A DNA stretch of 64,000 nucleotides, taken from Actimicrobium sp047621665. Its GTDB lineage: Bacteria; Pseudomonadota; Gammaproteobacteria; Burkholderiales; Burkholderiaceae_D. Position numbers and translations under genes: made by a program. The notes beneath the pieces were generated by a model. The model saw only the letters and a program-made list of their open reading frames with translations, was not told the DNA's origin and did not search any database. Position 1 is the stretch's first letter. Every line of letters starts with the position of its first letter. The DNA lies in contig JBLHMB010000001.1 in the NCBI GenBank assembly GCA_047621665.1, forward strand, positions 1-64,000, read 5' to 3'. Shown piece by piece: positions 33,572 through 41,816 of the stretch.

Positions 33572-34579
33572 GTGAGCTTGTCCCTGCCCCTGTCTGACGA
33601 GATCGTCCGCGCCGCGTCCCTGCTCGAGCAGGGACGCCTGGTGGCGTTCCCTACCGAGACCGTTTATGGCCTTGGGGCAGATGCTGAAAACCCGGTGGCG
33701 ATTGCCCGCATTTATGCTGCCAAGGGCCGGCCTTCGAATCATCCGGTGATCGTACATCTGGCACCTGAAGCGGACCTGGGCTACTGGGTCAGTGCGATTC
33801 CGGCCCAGGCGCGCAGCCTGATCGAGGCTTTCTGGCCGGGTCCGCTGACGCTGATCCTGCCACGTGCCGCGCATATCCCGGCCGCAGTGGCGGGCGGACA
33901 AGATTCGATCGGCGTGCGCTGCCCGTCGCATCCGGTGGCGCAAGCTTTGTTGCGCGCTTTCAAGGGAGGCAAGGGTGGTATTGCGGCACCGTCGGCCAAC
34001 AAGTTCGGTCATGTCAGCCCGACGCTGGCGCAGCATGTAAGCGATGAATTTGCCGACGGTTCGGTCGACCTGATCCTTGACGGCGGCCAGAGTGAGGTTG
34101 GCATCGAGTCGAGCATTCTGGACTTGTCGCGCCTGTACACGCATGGGCCGGTGCTGCTGCGGCCCGGACGCATCACGGCGCTGCAACTGGCCGGGGTGCT
34201 CGGGGTTGTGCCTGCGGCACCGGACGCCGCCGCGCCGCGCGCCTCCGGCACGCTCGAAGCGCACTATGCGCCGCAGACACCGGTGGCAATGGTCGCCAGC
34301 GCGGAACTTTTGCCGACCTTGCGGCAACTCGCTGACGCCGGTCGCCGGGTTGCCTTGCTGCACTGGTGCGATGGCCCGTATGCCGATGGGCTGCAACTGT
34401 CCTCGTCTCCGGCGGGCTATGCGCATGGTCTGTATGCCGGTTTGCGCGCGCTCGATGCGGCGGCTGCCGACCTGATTCTGATCGAGGCACCGCCGCTTTC
34501 TGCTGACTGGCAGGCCATCAACGATCGCTTGCGCCGTGCCGCGCACGACTCGTCGGGCATTCTGGAACAACTCCTCTAA
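33572..34579 (+). CDS. sua5: Threonylcarbamoyl-AMP synthase (Sua5/TsaC)
   Basis: A 335-residue enzyme that makes threonylcarbamoyl-AMP for the t6A37 modification of ANN-decoding tRNAs. A GTG at 33572 is the best start, because it places the conserved RAASLLEQGRLVAFPTETVY near the N-terminus. The YrdC-like domain has KGRPSNHPVIVHL, WPGPLTLILP and VGIESSILDLS. An extra Sua5 C-terminal domain (about 235-335) distinguishes it from short TsaC. It is the last gene of the purine run. TcdA, a later t6A enzyme, is encoded at 38553. Confidence 0.92.
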   Translation: MSLSLPLSDEIVRAASLLEQGRLVAFPTETVYGLGADAENPVAIARIYAAKGRPSNHPVIVHLAPEADLGYWVSAIPAQARSLIEAFWPGPLTLILPRAAHIPAAVAGGQDSIGVRCPSHPVAQALLRAFKGGKGGIAAPSANKFGHVSPTLAQHVSDEFADGSVDLILDGGQSEVGIESSILDLSRLYTHGPVLLRPGRITALQLAGVLGVVPAAPDAAAPRASGTLEAHYAPQTPVAMVASAELLPTLRQLADAGRRVALLHWCDGPYADGLQLSSSPAGYAHGLYAGLRALDAAAADLILIEAPPLSADWQAINDRLRRAAHDSSGILEQLL

Positions 34580-34717
34580 TTACTGGCTGATAGAACAACG
34601 TTTTGCGTCTGGTCAACCGCTGATATCGGTGACATACTCGTCCAAAATTAAAAGAACACACGTGCGTTTTGTGGAGTTTTTCGTTTGTTATAAAAAGCCT
34701 TTTAAAGGAGACACGCA

Positions 34718-35785
34718 ATGCATCAGTTCAAGTTATCCGCTGCAATCCTCTCGCTCGCAGTGCTTGCCGGTTGTGGTGGTGGCAGTACCGGCAGCCCTTC
34801 CAAACCGCAATTCAGTGCCGTCATTTCATTCGGTGACAGCCTCAGTGATGCCGGTTCCTATACCCCTGCTACGATCAATCCGGTGACCAAGCTGCCGACC
34901 GGCGGCAAGTTTACCGTCAACCCGGGTCCGATCTGGATCGAAGACATTGCTGCCAAGCTTAACCTGTCGATCACGCCTAACGTGGTCGGCTACGGTACGA
35001 GCAGCGTGACGTGCCCCGTGGCAAGTTGCACAGCGTATGGTCAGGGTGGTTCGCGTGTGACCGACCTCAACGGTATCGGGCACAGCACGGGGGCCTTGAC
35101 GATTCCGATGAAAACCCAGATGGAGAATCATCTGGCAGCCAATGCCAGCTACAAGCCAACTGACCTGGTATTCGTTTATGGCGGCAATAATGACGTGTTT
35201 TACCAGGCCGGATATGTCGCCGCCGTCATCGGCGGTGCTAGTGCAGCACCAGGTGCCACCGCCGCCAGCGTTGGCGCTGCAGCGCAGGCAGCCCAGCAAG
35301 CCGCCGGTCTGGCAATGGCCACGGCAGCGACCGAACTGGCGGGTTACGTGCGCGACAAGATTCTCGCCAAAGGTGCCAAATACGTCGTCGTGATGAATTT
35401 GCCGGATAGTGCGCAGACACCCTATGGTGCATCGATTAGCGCCGATGGCAGGGCTTTGCTGACCGGCCTGGTCAACACTTTCAATGTCACTTTCCAGAAA
35501 GCGGTGACTGACCTGGCGCTCGATGTGGTGGTCGTCGACGCCAATGCCGCCAACAAGGACGTGTTCGCCAATTCGGTCCAGTATGGTGTGACCAACTTCA
35601 CGGTACCGGCGTGCGATCTGACCAAATTGCCGGGAGCATCTTCGCTGTTCTGCAACGCCAGTACTTTGATCCCGACGGCCAATGCCGGCTTCCTGTTCGC
35701 CGACTCGGTCCATCCGACTATTTTCGGCCATCGCCTGTTCGCCGATTACGTCACGCTGCAACTGGCGAAAAAAGGCTGGTTCTGA
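34718..35785 (+). CDS. GDSL/SGNH-family lipoprotein hydrolase
   Basis: A 355-residue predicted lipoprotein. The signal peptide ends in the lipobox LAGC (residues 16-19), followed by a Gly/Ser linker. SGNH block I is ISFGDSLSDAGSY with the catalytic Ser. VFVYGGNNDVFYQ matches block III. The catalytic Asp/His are in DSVHPTIFGHRLFADYV near the end. An Ala-rich helical insertion lies at about 165-205. AAAGGAG lies before the ATG. Likely an esterase anchored in the envelope, substrate unknown. Confidence 0.88.
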   Translation: MHQFKLSAAILSLAVLAGCGGGSTGSPSKPQFSAVISFGDSLSDAGSYTPATINPVTKLPTGGKFTVNPGPIWIEDIAAKLNLSITPNVVGYGTSSVTCPVASCTAYGQGGSRVTDLNGIGHSTGALTIPMKTQMENHLAANASYKPTDLVFVYGGNNDVFYQAGYVAAVIGGASAAPGATAASVGAAAQAAQQAAGLAMATAATELAGYVRDKILAKGAKYVVVMNLPDSAQTPYGASISADGRALLTGLVNTFNVTFQKAVTDLALDVVVVDANAANKDVFANSVQYGVTNFTVPACDLTKLPGASSLFCNASTLIPTANAGFLFADSVHPTIFGHRLFADYVTLQLAKKGWF

Positions 35786-35857
35786 TCGATGCCTGCAGCA
35801 CCTGTCATACGTAGGGAACAACACGATAACGAGGATTCCTCGCACTGGAGAAGACAC

Positions 35858-36544
35858 ATGAACAAATCCGTAATGGTTTTGCCGCGGTTACTTGCTGTGG
35901 TTGCTGTGGCGTTATTGGCTACGACAGCCTTGCCGGCAGCGGCCCAATCAGCCGGCCAATGGACGGTCAAAGTGGGTGAAAACCTGATCACGCCGATGGT
36001 CCATAGCGGCAATTTGAGTGGGCCCGGTCTTGGCGGTGTAAAAGTCGATGTCAACAGCGCTTTTGCCCCTGTCGTCTCAGCGGCTTACATGATCACCGAT
36101 AACATCTCGACCGAACTGGTACTCGGTTTGCCGTACCGGCATGACATGGTCGGCAAGGGGACCATCAACGGTGTCGGCAAGATCGGTGATGTTCAGCAAT
36201 TGCCGCCGACGCTGTTTCTGCAGTACCGCTTGCTCGAACCAACGGCACGGTTTCGCCCGTATGTTGGCCTCGGCGTGACGTATGCGTATTTCCGTGATGC
36301 GCATGCCAGCTCGACCCTGGTGGCATTACTAGGTCCAACCAACATCAACATTGATGCGAAGTTCGGCATTTCACCGCAGATCGGCGCAACCTATGCAATC
36401 AACGACCGCTGGTTCGTTGATTCCGCACTGGTCAAAACCTATCTGAAGACGACGGCGACGCTGGACTCTTCCGGCATCAGGCGCACCATCGATACCAAAC
36501 TTGATCCGGTCTCGTTTAGTATTTCGGTCGGTTATAAATTCTGA
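35858..36544 (+). CDS. ompW: OmpW-family outer-membrane protein
   Basis: A 228-residue protein with a signal peptide (cleavage after AAAQ-type end, about residue 31) and the OmpW eight-stranded barrel pattern. VKVGENLITP opens the mature part, GLPYRHDMVGKGTINGVGKI and LPPTLFLQYRLLEPTARFRP lie in the middle, and it ends in the terminal aromatic of VGYKF. The start at 35858 follows GGAGAAG. A frame upstream to 35789 is not conserved. OmpW proteins form narrow hydrophobic channels. Confidence 0.93.
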   Translation: MNKSVMVLPRLLAVVAVALLATTALPAAAQSAGQWTVKVGENLITPMVHSGNLSGPGLGGVKVDVNSAFAPVVSAAYMITDNISTELVLGLPYRHDMVGKGTINGVGKIGDVQQLPPTLFLQYRLLEPTARFRPYVGLGVTYAYFRDAHASSTLVALLGPTNINIDAKFGISPQIGATYAINDRWFVDSALVKTYLKTTATLDSSGIRRTIDTKLDPVSFSISVGYKF

Positions 36545-36581
36545 CCGGGCTGCTGCGCTTATCCGCGCAGCTACAAAAAAA

Positions 36582-36617
36582 ACGCGCTGCAGGAATCCTC
36601 CTGCAGCGCGTTTTTTA
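36582..36617. terminator. Bidirectional terminator between ompW and the flavin reductase gene
   Basis: A perfect 13-bp stem ACGCGCTGCAGGA/TCCTGCAGCGCGT with a four-base loop is flanked by A and T tracts, serving both convergent genes. Confidence 0.9.
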
Positions 36618-36624
36618 ATTGTGC

Positions 36625-37143
36625 TTACGCCGGCGGCAGTGTACTGGCCGAACAATAGGCGCCACCGTGATAGACCAACGGCGCGCGGGGTGCCACTTCA
36701 CAATGCGTGACTTCACCGACAAAAATCACATGATCGCCTTCCGGATAGCGGCTGCGGTTGCGGCATTCGAACCAGGCCACTGCGCCGCGCAGGACCGGCT
36801 GGCCGGTTGCAGAAAAATCAAGTTCCACGCCGGCAAACCGGTCCTCGATGCGGCTGGCAAAACGATTCGCCAGACCGGACTGGTCGGCTGCCAGGACGTT
36901 GACCACGTAGTGGGTGCCGGTGCTGAATGCCTCCATGCTGCTGGCCGTAGTACCCAGGCTCCAGAGCACCAGCGGTGGTTGCAGTGATACCGAGTTGAAT
37001 GAGGTGGCGGTCAACCCCAGCATCGTGCCGTCGGCAGCGCGGGTTGTGATGACGGTGACGCCTGTGGCAAACTGAGACAGCGCTTGACGAAAATGGCGAC
37101 TGTCAAATGGTTCTACGACGGTGTTTTGAGTGGATGATGGCAT
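36625..37143 (-). CDS. Flavin reductase-domain protein
   Basis: A 172-residue FMN-binding flavin reductase (split-barrel). Blocks are FRQALSQFATGVTVITTRAA, GLTATSFNSVSLQPPLVLWS and FECRNRSRYPEGDHVIFVGE. Such proteins supply reduced flavin to a monooxygenase, or use it directly. No partner oxygenase is adjacent. The start overlaps the divergent upstream region of msrA. Confidence 0.88.
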   Translation of the reverse strand: MPSSTQNTVVEPFDSRHFRQALSQFATGVTVITTRAADGTMLGLTATSFNSVSLQPPLVLWSLGTTASSMEAFSTGTHYVVNVLAADQSGLANRFASRIEDRFAGVELDFSATGQPVLRGAVAWFECRNRSRYPEGDHVIFVGEVTHCEVAPRAPLVYHGGAYCSASTLPPA

Positions 37144-37243
37144 CGGGCTTCCTGAGAATTACAATATTATGCCGAAAAAGCCGGTTGACTGCGGGGCATG
37201 CTGGTTTGCGTTAAAGTCAAGCCTTCACACAGAGGGAGAGAAC

Positions 37244-37774
37244 ATGACTAAGGAAATGGCAACATTAGGCGGAGGATGCTTCTGGTGTACGGAAGCGGTG
37301 TACCAGCAACTCAATGGCGTGCTGGCAGTCGAATCGGGTTATACCGGCGGCAGCGTCGCGAATCCGAGCTACGAAGCGGTCTGCAACGGCACCACCGGCC
37401 ATGCCGAAGTCGTGCAGGTTACTTTTGACAGTAGTGTCGTCAGCTATCGCGAGATCCTGGAAGTATTTTTCACGATTCATGATCCGACCACGCTGAACCG
37501 GCAAGGTGCCGATGTCGGTACCCAGTACCGCTCGGTCATTTATTTCGACTCCCCGGAGCAGGAAGACATGGCGCATCACGTGATCGCTGAAATGGCCAAC
37601 GTCTGGGATGCACCCATTGTCACTGAACTCAGTCCGGTGACGACTTACTACAAGGCTGAAGACTACCACCAGAACTATTTCGTCCAGCATCCGGATCAAG
37701 GCTATTGCGCCTTCGTGGTGGCACCGAAAGTCGCGAAGTTCCGCAAGATGTTCACGGCCAAGCTGCGTTCGTGA
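37244..37774 (+). CDS. msrA: Peptide-methionine (S)-S-oxide reductase
   Basis: A 176-residue MsrA repairing methionine-S-sulfoxide. The active site GGGCFWCTEAVYQQL lies at residues 9-23. Other blocks are ESGYTGGSVANPSYEAVCNG, HAEVVQVTFD, FFTIHDPTTLNRQGADVGTQ and AEDYHQNYF. The ATG at 37244 follows AGGGAGAG. Single gene convergent with pdxH. Confidence 0.95.
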   Translation: MTKEMATLGGGCFWCTEAVYQQLNGVLAVESGYTGGSVANPSYEAVCNGTTGHAEVVQVTFDSSVVSYREILEVFFTIHDPTTLNRQGADVGTQYRSVIYFDSPEQEDMAHHVIAEMANVWDAPIVTELSPVTTYYKAEDYHQNYFVQHPDQGYCAFVVAPKVAKFRKMFTAKLRS

Positions 37775-37800
37775 CGTAGGCTGGCCGCTTCAGTGGCACC

Positions 37801-38436
37801 TCACGGCTGCAGGCGCTCGCGCTCCCAGCTGCAGTCGGTTTGCTGCTGATAGGCAATCCGGTCATGCAGACGTGACTGCCGGCCTTGCCAGAATTCGAGG
37901 TAGTCGGGTACCAAGCGGTAGCCACCCCAATGGGCCGGACGCAACGGAGTCGGCCCGCTCGCCAGTTCAGCGGCATTGAAGCGTTCTTCCAGCGCTTGCC
38001 GGCTCGCGACCGGTTCACTTTGCGCAGAGGCGATCGCGCCGATGCGGCTCATCAACGGACGGCTGTTGAAATAAGTATCGTTGTCAGACTCCGATACCCG
38101 TTCAACGCGGCCTTCGATGCGTACCTGGCGTTCCAGTTCAACCCAGTGGAACAGCAACGCAGCATGGCTGCTGTGTTGTAATTCCTGCCCCTTGCGGCTG
38201 GCGTAATTGGTAAACCAGACAAAACCGCGCGCATCGAATCCCTTGATCAGCACGATGCGTGAAGACGGCCGGCCATCAGCCGCCACGGTTGCCAGGCTCA
38301 TTGCGTTAGGTTCCGGTACCTGTGCCGCCAACGCTTCGTCAAACCATTTGCCAAATTGCAGGATCGGGTCGTCAAGCACGTCGCTGCGCGACAGGCTGGC
38401 CTGGCTGTAATCCTTGCGTAAATCAGCGATTGACAT
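37801..38436 (-). CDS. pdxH: Pyridoxamine/pyridoxine 5'-phosphate oxidase
   Basis: A 211-residue FMN enzyme that makes pyridoxal 5'-phosphate. Marks are MSLATVAADGRPSSRIVLIK, GFVWFTNYASRKGQEL, RVERVSESDNDTYFNSRPLM and YRLVPDYLEFWQGRQSRLHD, with a C-terminal WERERLQP. The length is typical. Only 26 bases separate it from the convergent msrA. Confidence 0.95.
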   Translation of the reverse strand: MSIADLRKDYSQASLSRSDVLDDPILQFGKWFDEALAAQVPEPNAMSLATVAADGRPSSRIVLIKGFDARGFVWFTNYASRKGQELQHSSHAALLFHWVELERQVRIEGRVERVSESDNDTYFNSRPLMSRIGAIASAQSEPVASRQALEERFNAAELASGPTPLRPAHWGGYRLVPDYLEFWQGRQSRLHDRIAYQQQTDCSWERERLQP

Positions 38437-38552
38437 GGGGGGCTCCGGTGATTGTGCTGGTGTCGCTCATGGTGTTGTCCTTGGTAGAGGGTGTAATGCA
38501 ATGGCATTATTTTAGGCGCAAACACAAATGATGCCGTCCGTTAAAATGACGG

Positions 38553-39377
38553 ATGAATTCTTCTTCTGAAACTATGACCGATCCCCTTGTTCCCGATATT
38601 GATTTTGATCGACGCTTTGGCGGCATTGCCCGTCTGTATGGTGCGCCCGCGCTGGCGCGATTTCGCGCGGCCCATGTCTGTGTGATCGGCGTCGGCGGAG
38701 TCGGCTCGTGGATCGTCGAAGCACTGGCACGCAGTGCTGTCGGACAAATCACGATGATCGACCTCGATAATCTGGCCGAGTCCAATGTCAACCGGCAGAT
38801 TCACGCGCTCACTGCAACGATGGGGCAAGCCAAGGTTCTGGCGCTGGCTGAACGCATCGCCCAGATCAATCCGTTTTGTCAGGTCAACCAGATCGAGGAA
38901 TTTATCGACGCCGATAACCTCGACGTGATGATCGGCGGCCGTGGCTACGATTTCATTGTGGACGCCATTGATAACGTGCGCGCCAAGACCGCACTCATTG
39001 CTTATTGCCGCACGAATAAGCTGCGACTGATCACCATCGGCAGCGCCGGCGGACAGGTCGATCCGACGAAAATTGCCGTATGTGATCTGTGCCGCACCGA
39101 GCAGGAGCCGTTACTGGCCAAGGTGCGCAAGCGACTGCGTGCCGAGCATGGTTTTCCGCGCGGTACGCGCAACAAGTTCGGTATCGATGCCGTGTATTCG
39201 ACTGAGCACCTGCGCTTTCCTGCCGTCGCTGAAGGTGCCGATGAAGATGACGAAGCCGACGCCGCCGGCATCACCGGACTTAATTGTGCCGGCTTCGGAT
39301 CGGCCATGGTCGTGACGGCTGCATTCGGACTTGTTGCTGCGTCGCAGGTATTAAACAAAATTGCTTTTGAGGAATAA
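38553..39377 (+). CDS. tcdA: tRNA threonylcarbamoyladenosine dehydratase TcdA (CsdL)
   Basis: A 274-residue E1-like enzyme that cyclises t6A to ct6A in tRNA. It has FDRRFGGIARLYGAPALARF, the nucleotide loop VCVIGVGGVGSWIVEALARS, DLDNLAESNVNRQIHAL and DAIDNVRAKTALIAYCRTN. The true start may be the internal ATG at 38574, since neither has a strong ribosome-binding site. It precedes ppnN. Confidence 0.92.
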   Translation: MNSSSETMTDPLVPDIDFDRRFGGIARLYGAPALARFRAAHVCVIGVGGVGSWIVEALARSAVGQITMIDLDNLAESNVNRQIHALTATMGQAKVLALAERIAQINPFCQVNQIEEFIDADNLDVMIGGRGYDFIVDAIDNVRAKTALIAYCRTNKLRLITIGSAGGQVDPTKIAVCDLCRTEQEPLLAKVRKRLRAEHGFPRGTRNKFGIDAVYSTEHLRFPAVAEGADEDDEADAAGITGLNCAGFGSAMVVTAAFGLVAASQVLNKIAFEE

Positions 39378-39420
39378 CCTATCTCAGTACACTGGGATTG
39401 TCTCTCCTACTTTTCAAGAA

Positions 39421-40800
39421 ATGGTGCGCATGATTTATCCTACCGTCGATACCCAGATATCCCCTGAGGGTCACCTCGAAGTACTCTCGAAAGCAGAAGT
39501 CACCAGATTGCTCGATCGCAGTCGCAGCGGCATGTACCAGCTCTTTCGTAATTGCTCGCTGGCAGTACTTAATTGCGGCAGTGACATGGATGACGGCAAG
39601 GTTTTACTGGAGCGGTATCCGGATTTTGATATCGGCATCGTGCTGCGCGAACGCGGTATCAAGCTCGATGTGCGCGGTGCGCCTGCCAGTGCGTTTGTCG
39701 ATGGCAAGATGGTGCGGGGTATCCGCGAGCACCTGTTCGCGGTATTGCGCGATGTAATTTATGTCGACGAGGCCATCTATAACGGCGGCTCGCTCGACCT
39801 GGCGACATCCGAAGGTCTGACTGATGCGGTGTTCCATATTCTGCGTAACGCCCGCGTACTACGGCCGTCGCTGAGCCCGAATCTGGTGGTGTGCTGGGGC
39901 GGACATTCGATTGTGCGCAACGAATATAATTACACCAAATCGGTCGGCTACGAACTGGGCTTGCGTGGTCTTGATATCTGCACCGGCTGCGGTCCGGGGG
40001 CAATGAAAGGCCCGATGAAAGGCGCGACGATCGGCCATTCTAAGCAGCGTATCCAGAGCAGCCGCTACGTGGGATTTTCTGAACCCGGCATTATCGCAGC
40101 GGAGTCACCTAACCCTATTTGTAATGAACTGGTGATCTTGCCGGACATCGAAAAGCGTCTTGAAGCGTTCGTCCGTGCCGGCCACGGTATTGTGGTTTTT
40201 CCAGGCGGGCCGGGCACAGCGGAAGAAATTCTGTATCTGCTGGGTATCCTGCTCAATCCTGCCAATGCGGAAATTCCATTCCCGTTAATCCTGACCGGTC
40301 CGGCAAGTGCACACGCTTATTTCGAGCAGATCGACCGTTTTATCGGCGACACGCTGGGCGCCGCGGCGCAGGCCCGTTACCAGATCATTGTTGATGATCC
40401 GGCGTTGGTTGCGCAGCAAATGGATAGCGGCATCAAGGCTGTGCGCGAATTTCGCAAGACGCACGGCGATGCCTACTATTTCAACTGGCTGCTCAAGATT
40501 GACCAGGAGTTTCAGCAGCCGTTCGCTCCCACACACGCCAACATGCGTGCGCTGCGGTTGCACAAAAATCAGGAACCGCATTTGCTGGCGGCACACCTGC
40601 GACGGGCTTTTTCCGGCATTGTGGCGGGCAATGTCAAAGCCGACGGAATCAAGGCAATCGAAGAGCATGGTCCGTTCGAATTGCAGGGCGATGCGGTGAT
40701 GATGGCCTCGATGGATGCGTTGCTGAAGTCGTTTGTCGAGCAGAACCGGATGAAGTTGCCCGGCACAGCCTATTCGCCGTGTTACCGGATTTTGCGCTAG
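39421..40800 (+). CDS. ppnN: Nucleotide 5'-monophosphate nucleosidase PpnN (YgdH)
   Basis: A 459-residue LOG-family enzyme that hydrolyses purine and pyrimidine monophosphates to base and ribose 5-phosphate, regulated by (p)ppGpp in E. coli. The sequence tracks E. coli YgdH closely: YQLFRNCSLAVLNCGSDMDD, ICTGCGPGAMKGPMKGATIG, PGGPGTAEEILYLLGILLNP (LOG motif) and RRAFSGIVAGNVKADGI. The start at 39421 fits the family N-terminus. A TTG at 39361 would overlap tcdA. A terminator follows. Confidence 0.93.
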   Translation: MVRMIYPTVDTQISPEGHLEVLSKAEVTRLLDRSRSGMYQLFRNCSLAVLNCGSDMDDGKVLLERYPDFDIGIVLRERGIKLDVRGAPASAFVDGKMVRGIREHLFAVLRDVIYVDEAIYNGGSLDLATSEGLTDAVFHILRNARVLRPSLSPNLVVCWGGHSIVRNEYNYTKSVGYELGLRGLDICTGCGPGAMKGPMKGATIGHSKQRIQSSRYVGFSEPGIIAAESPNPICNELVILPDIEKRLEAFVRAGHGIVVFPGGPGTAEEILYLLGILLNPANAEIPFPLILTGPASAHAYFEQIDRFIGDTLGAAAQARYQIIVDDPALVAQQMDSGIKAVREFRKTHGDAYYFNWLLKIDQEFQQPFAPTHANMRALRLHKNQEPHLLAAHLRRAFSGIVAGNVKADGIKAIEEHGPFELQGDAVMMASMDALLKSFVEQNRMKLPGTAYSPCYRILR

Positions 40801-40809
40801 CAGCAGTCG

Positions 40810-40840
40810 GGCCGGGAATGTCGTCCCGGCCTTTTATTTT
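40810..40840 (+). terminator. Terminator after ppnN
   Basis: GGCCGGGA (40810-40817) pairs with TCCCGGCC (40824-40831), followed by TTTTATTTT. The T tract overlaps the stop codon of the convergent phosphatase gene. Confidence 0.85.
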
Positions 40841-41781
40841 GCGGTCAATGCGCCGCAACGTGCGCTGCCATGATCGCGGAACGTGCCACCTGCAACCGGC
40901 AAAAAGTCCCATTCGTAACCGGTTTTTTTCAAGCTGAGTCTGAGTACGCCAAAGGTGTTGTTGTTCGCAGTTTCACTTCCGGCGACAAAAAAGCGAAATG
41001 GCGACAGCTCGGCACCGCCGGTACCAACGACAAACTGACGCATGGTGCCGTCCGGTCCTTGCGGTGCAAAGCGTTCGTAGTCATGATCATGGGCTGACAG
41101 GATCAGGTCGGTACCGGCGCCGGCCAGTAATTGCCATTCAGCGCGCATGCGCTCATCGCTACCGTGACCACCCGAGCTTTGCAGCGGGTGATGCCAGAAT
41201 GCCAGCGAGCAAAGCGACGGGTGGCTTGCGAGATCGTCTTTGAGCCAGTCGAGCTGTGCCTGCCGGGCCGCACCTTTGAGGTTACTGTTCAACGAGATCA
41301 GATGCCAGGCGCCGACCTCCTTGCTGTAGTACCCGCGTCGTTGCGGACCGGCCAGGTCGCCGAAATAATCGTAGTAGCCGGCGCCGTCCTTGCTGTAATA
41401 CTCATGGTTGCCGGGACTGGGCAGGGTGCGTTGCTTGAAGCGCCCCCAGGTCGGGGCATAGCAGTCGGCATGTTCGGCGGCTGTGCCGGACTGGTAGACG
41501 TTATCGCCTAGCGTCAGGACTACTGCGCTGGCGTCGCTGGCCAGGCTGGCGGCGATCAGTTCTGCACTACGCGCTGCCATCGTGTCGTCAGCAGGACTGT
41601 GGCGGCAATCGGCAATGTCACCGGCCGCAAAGACCGTAACGCCGCTGCCGGCGATGGTCGGGCCGGCGATGTCGGCGGCCGCGCTGCGATGGCCACTGGC
41701 GCAACCGGTTAGTGCCAGTACCAGCAGCGATGCCGCCGCGACGGTCAGAGTAGTGAGGTAGGGTGCAGTCAAGTTGTTCAT
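40834..41781 (-). CDS. Metallophosphoesterase lipoprotein (acid phosphatase-like)
   Basis: A 315-residue predicted lipoprotein with signal peptide and lipobox LTGC (about residue 24). The calcineurin-like motifs are FAAGDIADC, LTLGDNVYQSG, PSPGNHEYY, FWHHPLQSSGGHG and LSAHDHDYERFAP. The ATG at 41781 follows AGGAGA, so the longer upstream frame is rejected. It probably acts as a periplasmic or surface phosphatase. It lies 36 bases downstream of the GGDEF/EAL gene on the same strand. Confidence 0.9.
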   Translation of the reverse strand: MNNLTAPYLTTLTVAAASLLVLALTGCASGHRSAAADIAGPTIAGSGVTVFAAGDIADCRHSPADDTMAARSAELIAASLASDASAVVLTLGDNVYQSGTAAEHADCYAPTWGRFKQRTLPSPGNHEYYSKDGAGYYDYFGDLAGPQRRGYYSKEVGAWHLISLNSNLKGAARQAQLDWLKDDLASHPSLCSLAFWHHPLQSSGGHGSDERMRAEWQLLAGAGTDLILSAHDHDYERFAPQGPDGTMRQFVVGTGGAELSPFRFFVAGSETANNNTFGVLRLSLKKTGYEWDFLPVAGGTFRDHGSARCGALTAK

Positions 41782-41816
41782 GGAAATCTCCTGGCCGGAG
41801 ACTACGATGTTGTTTG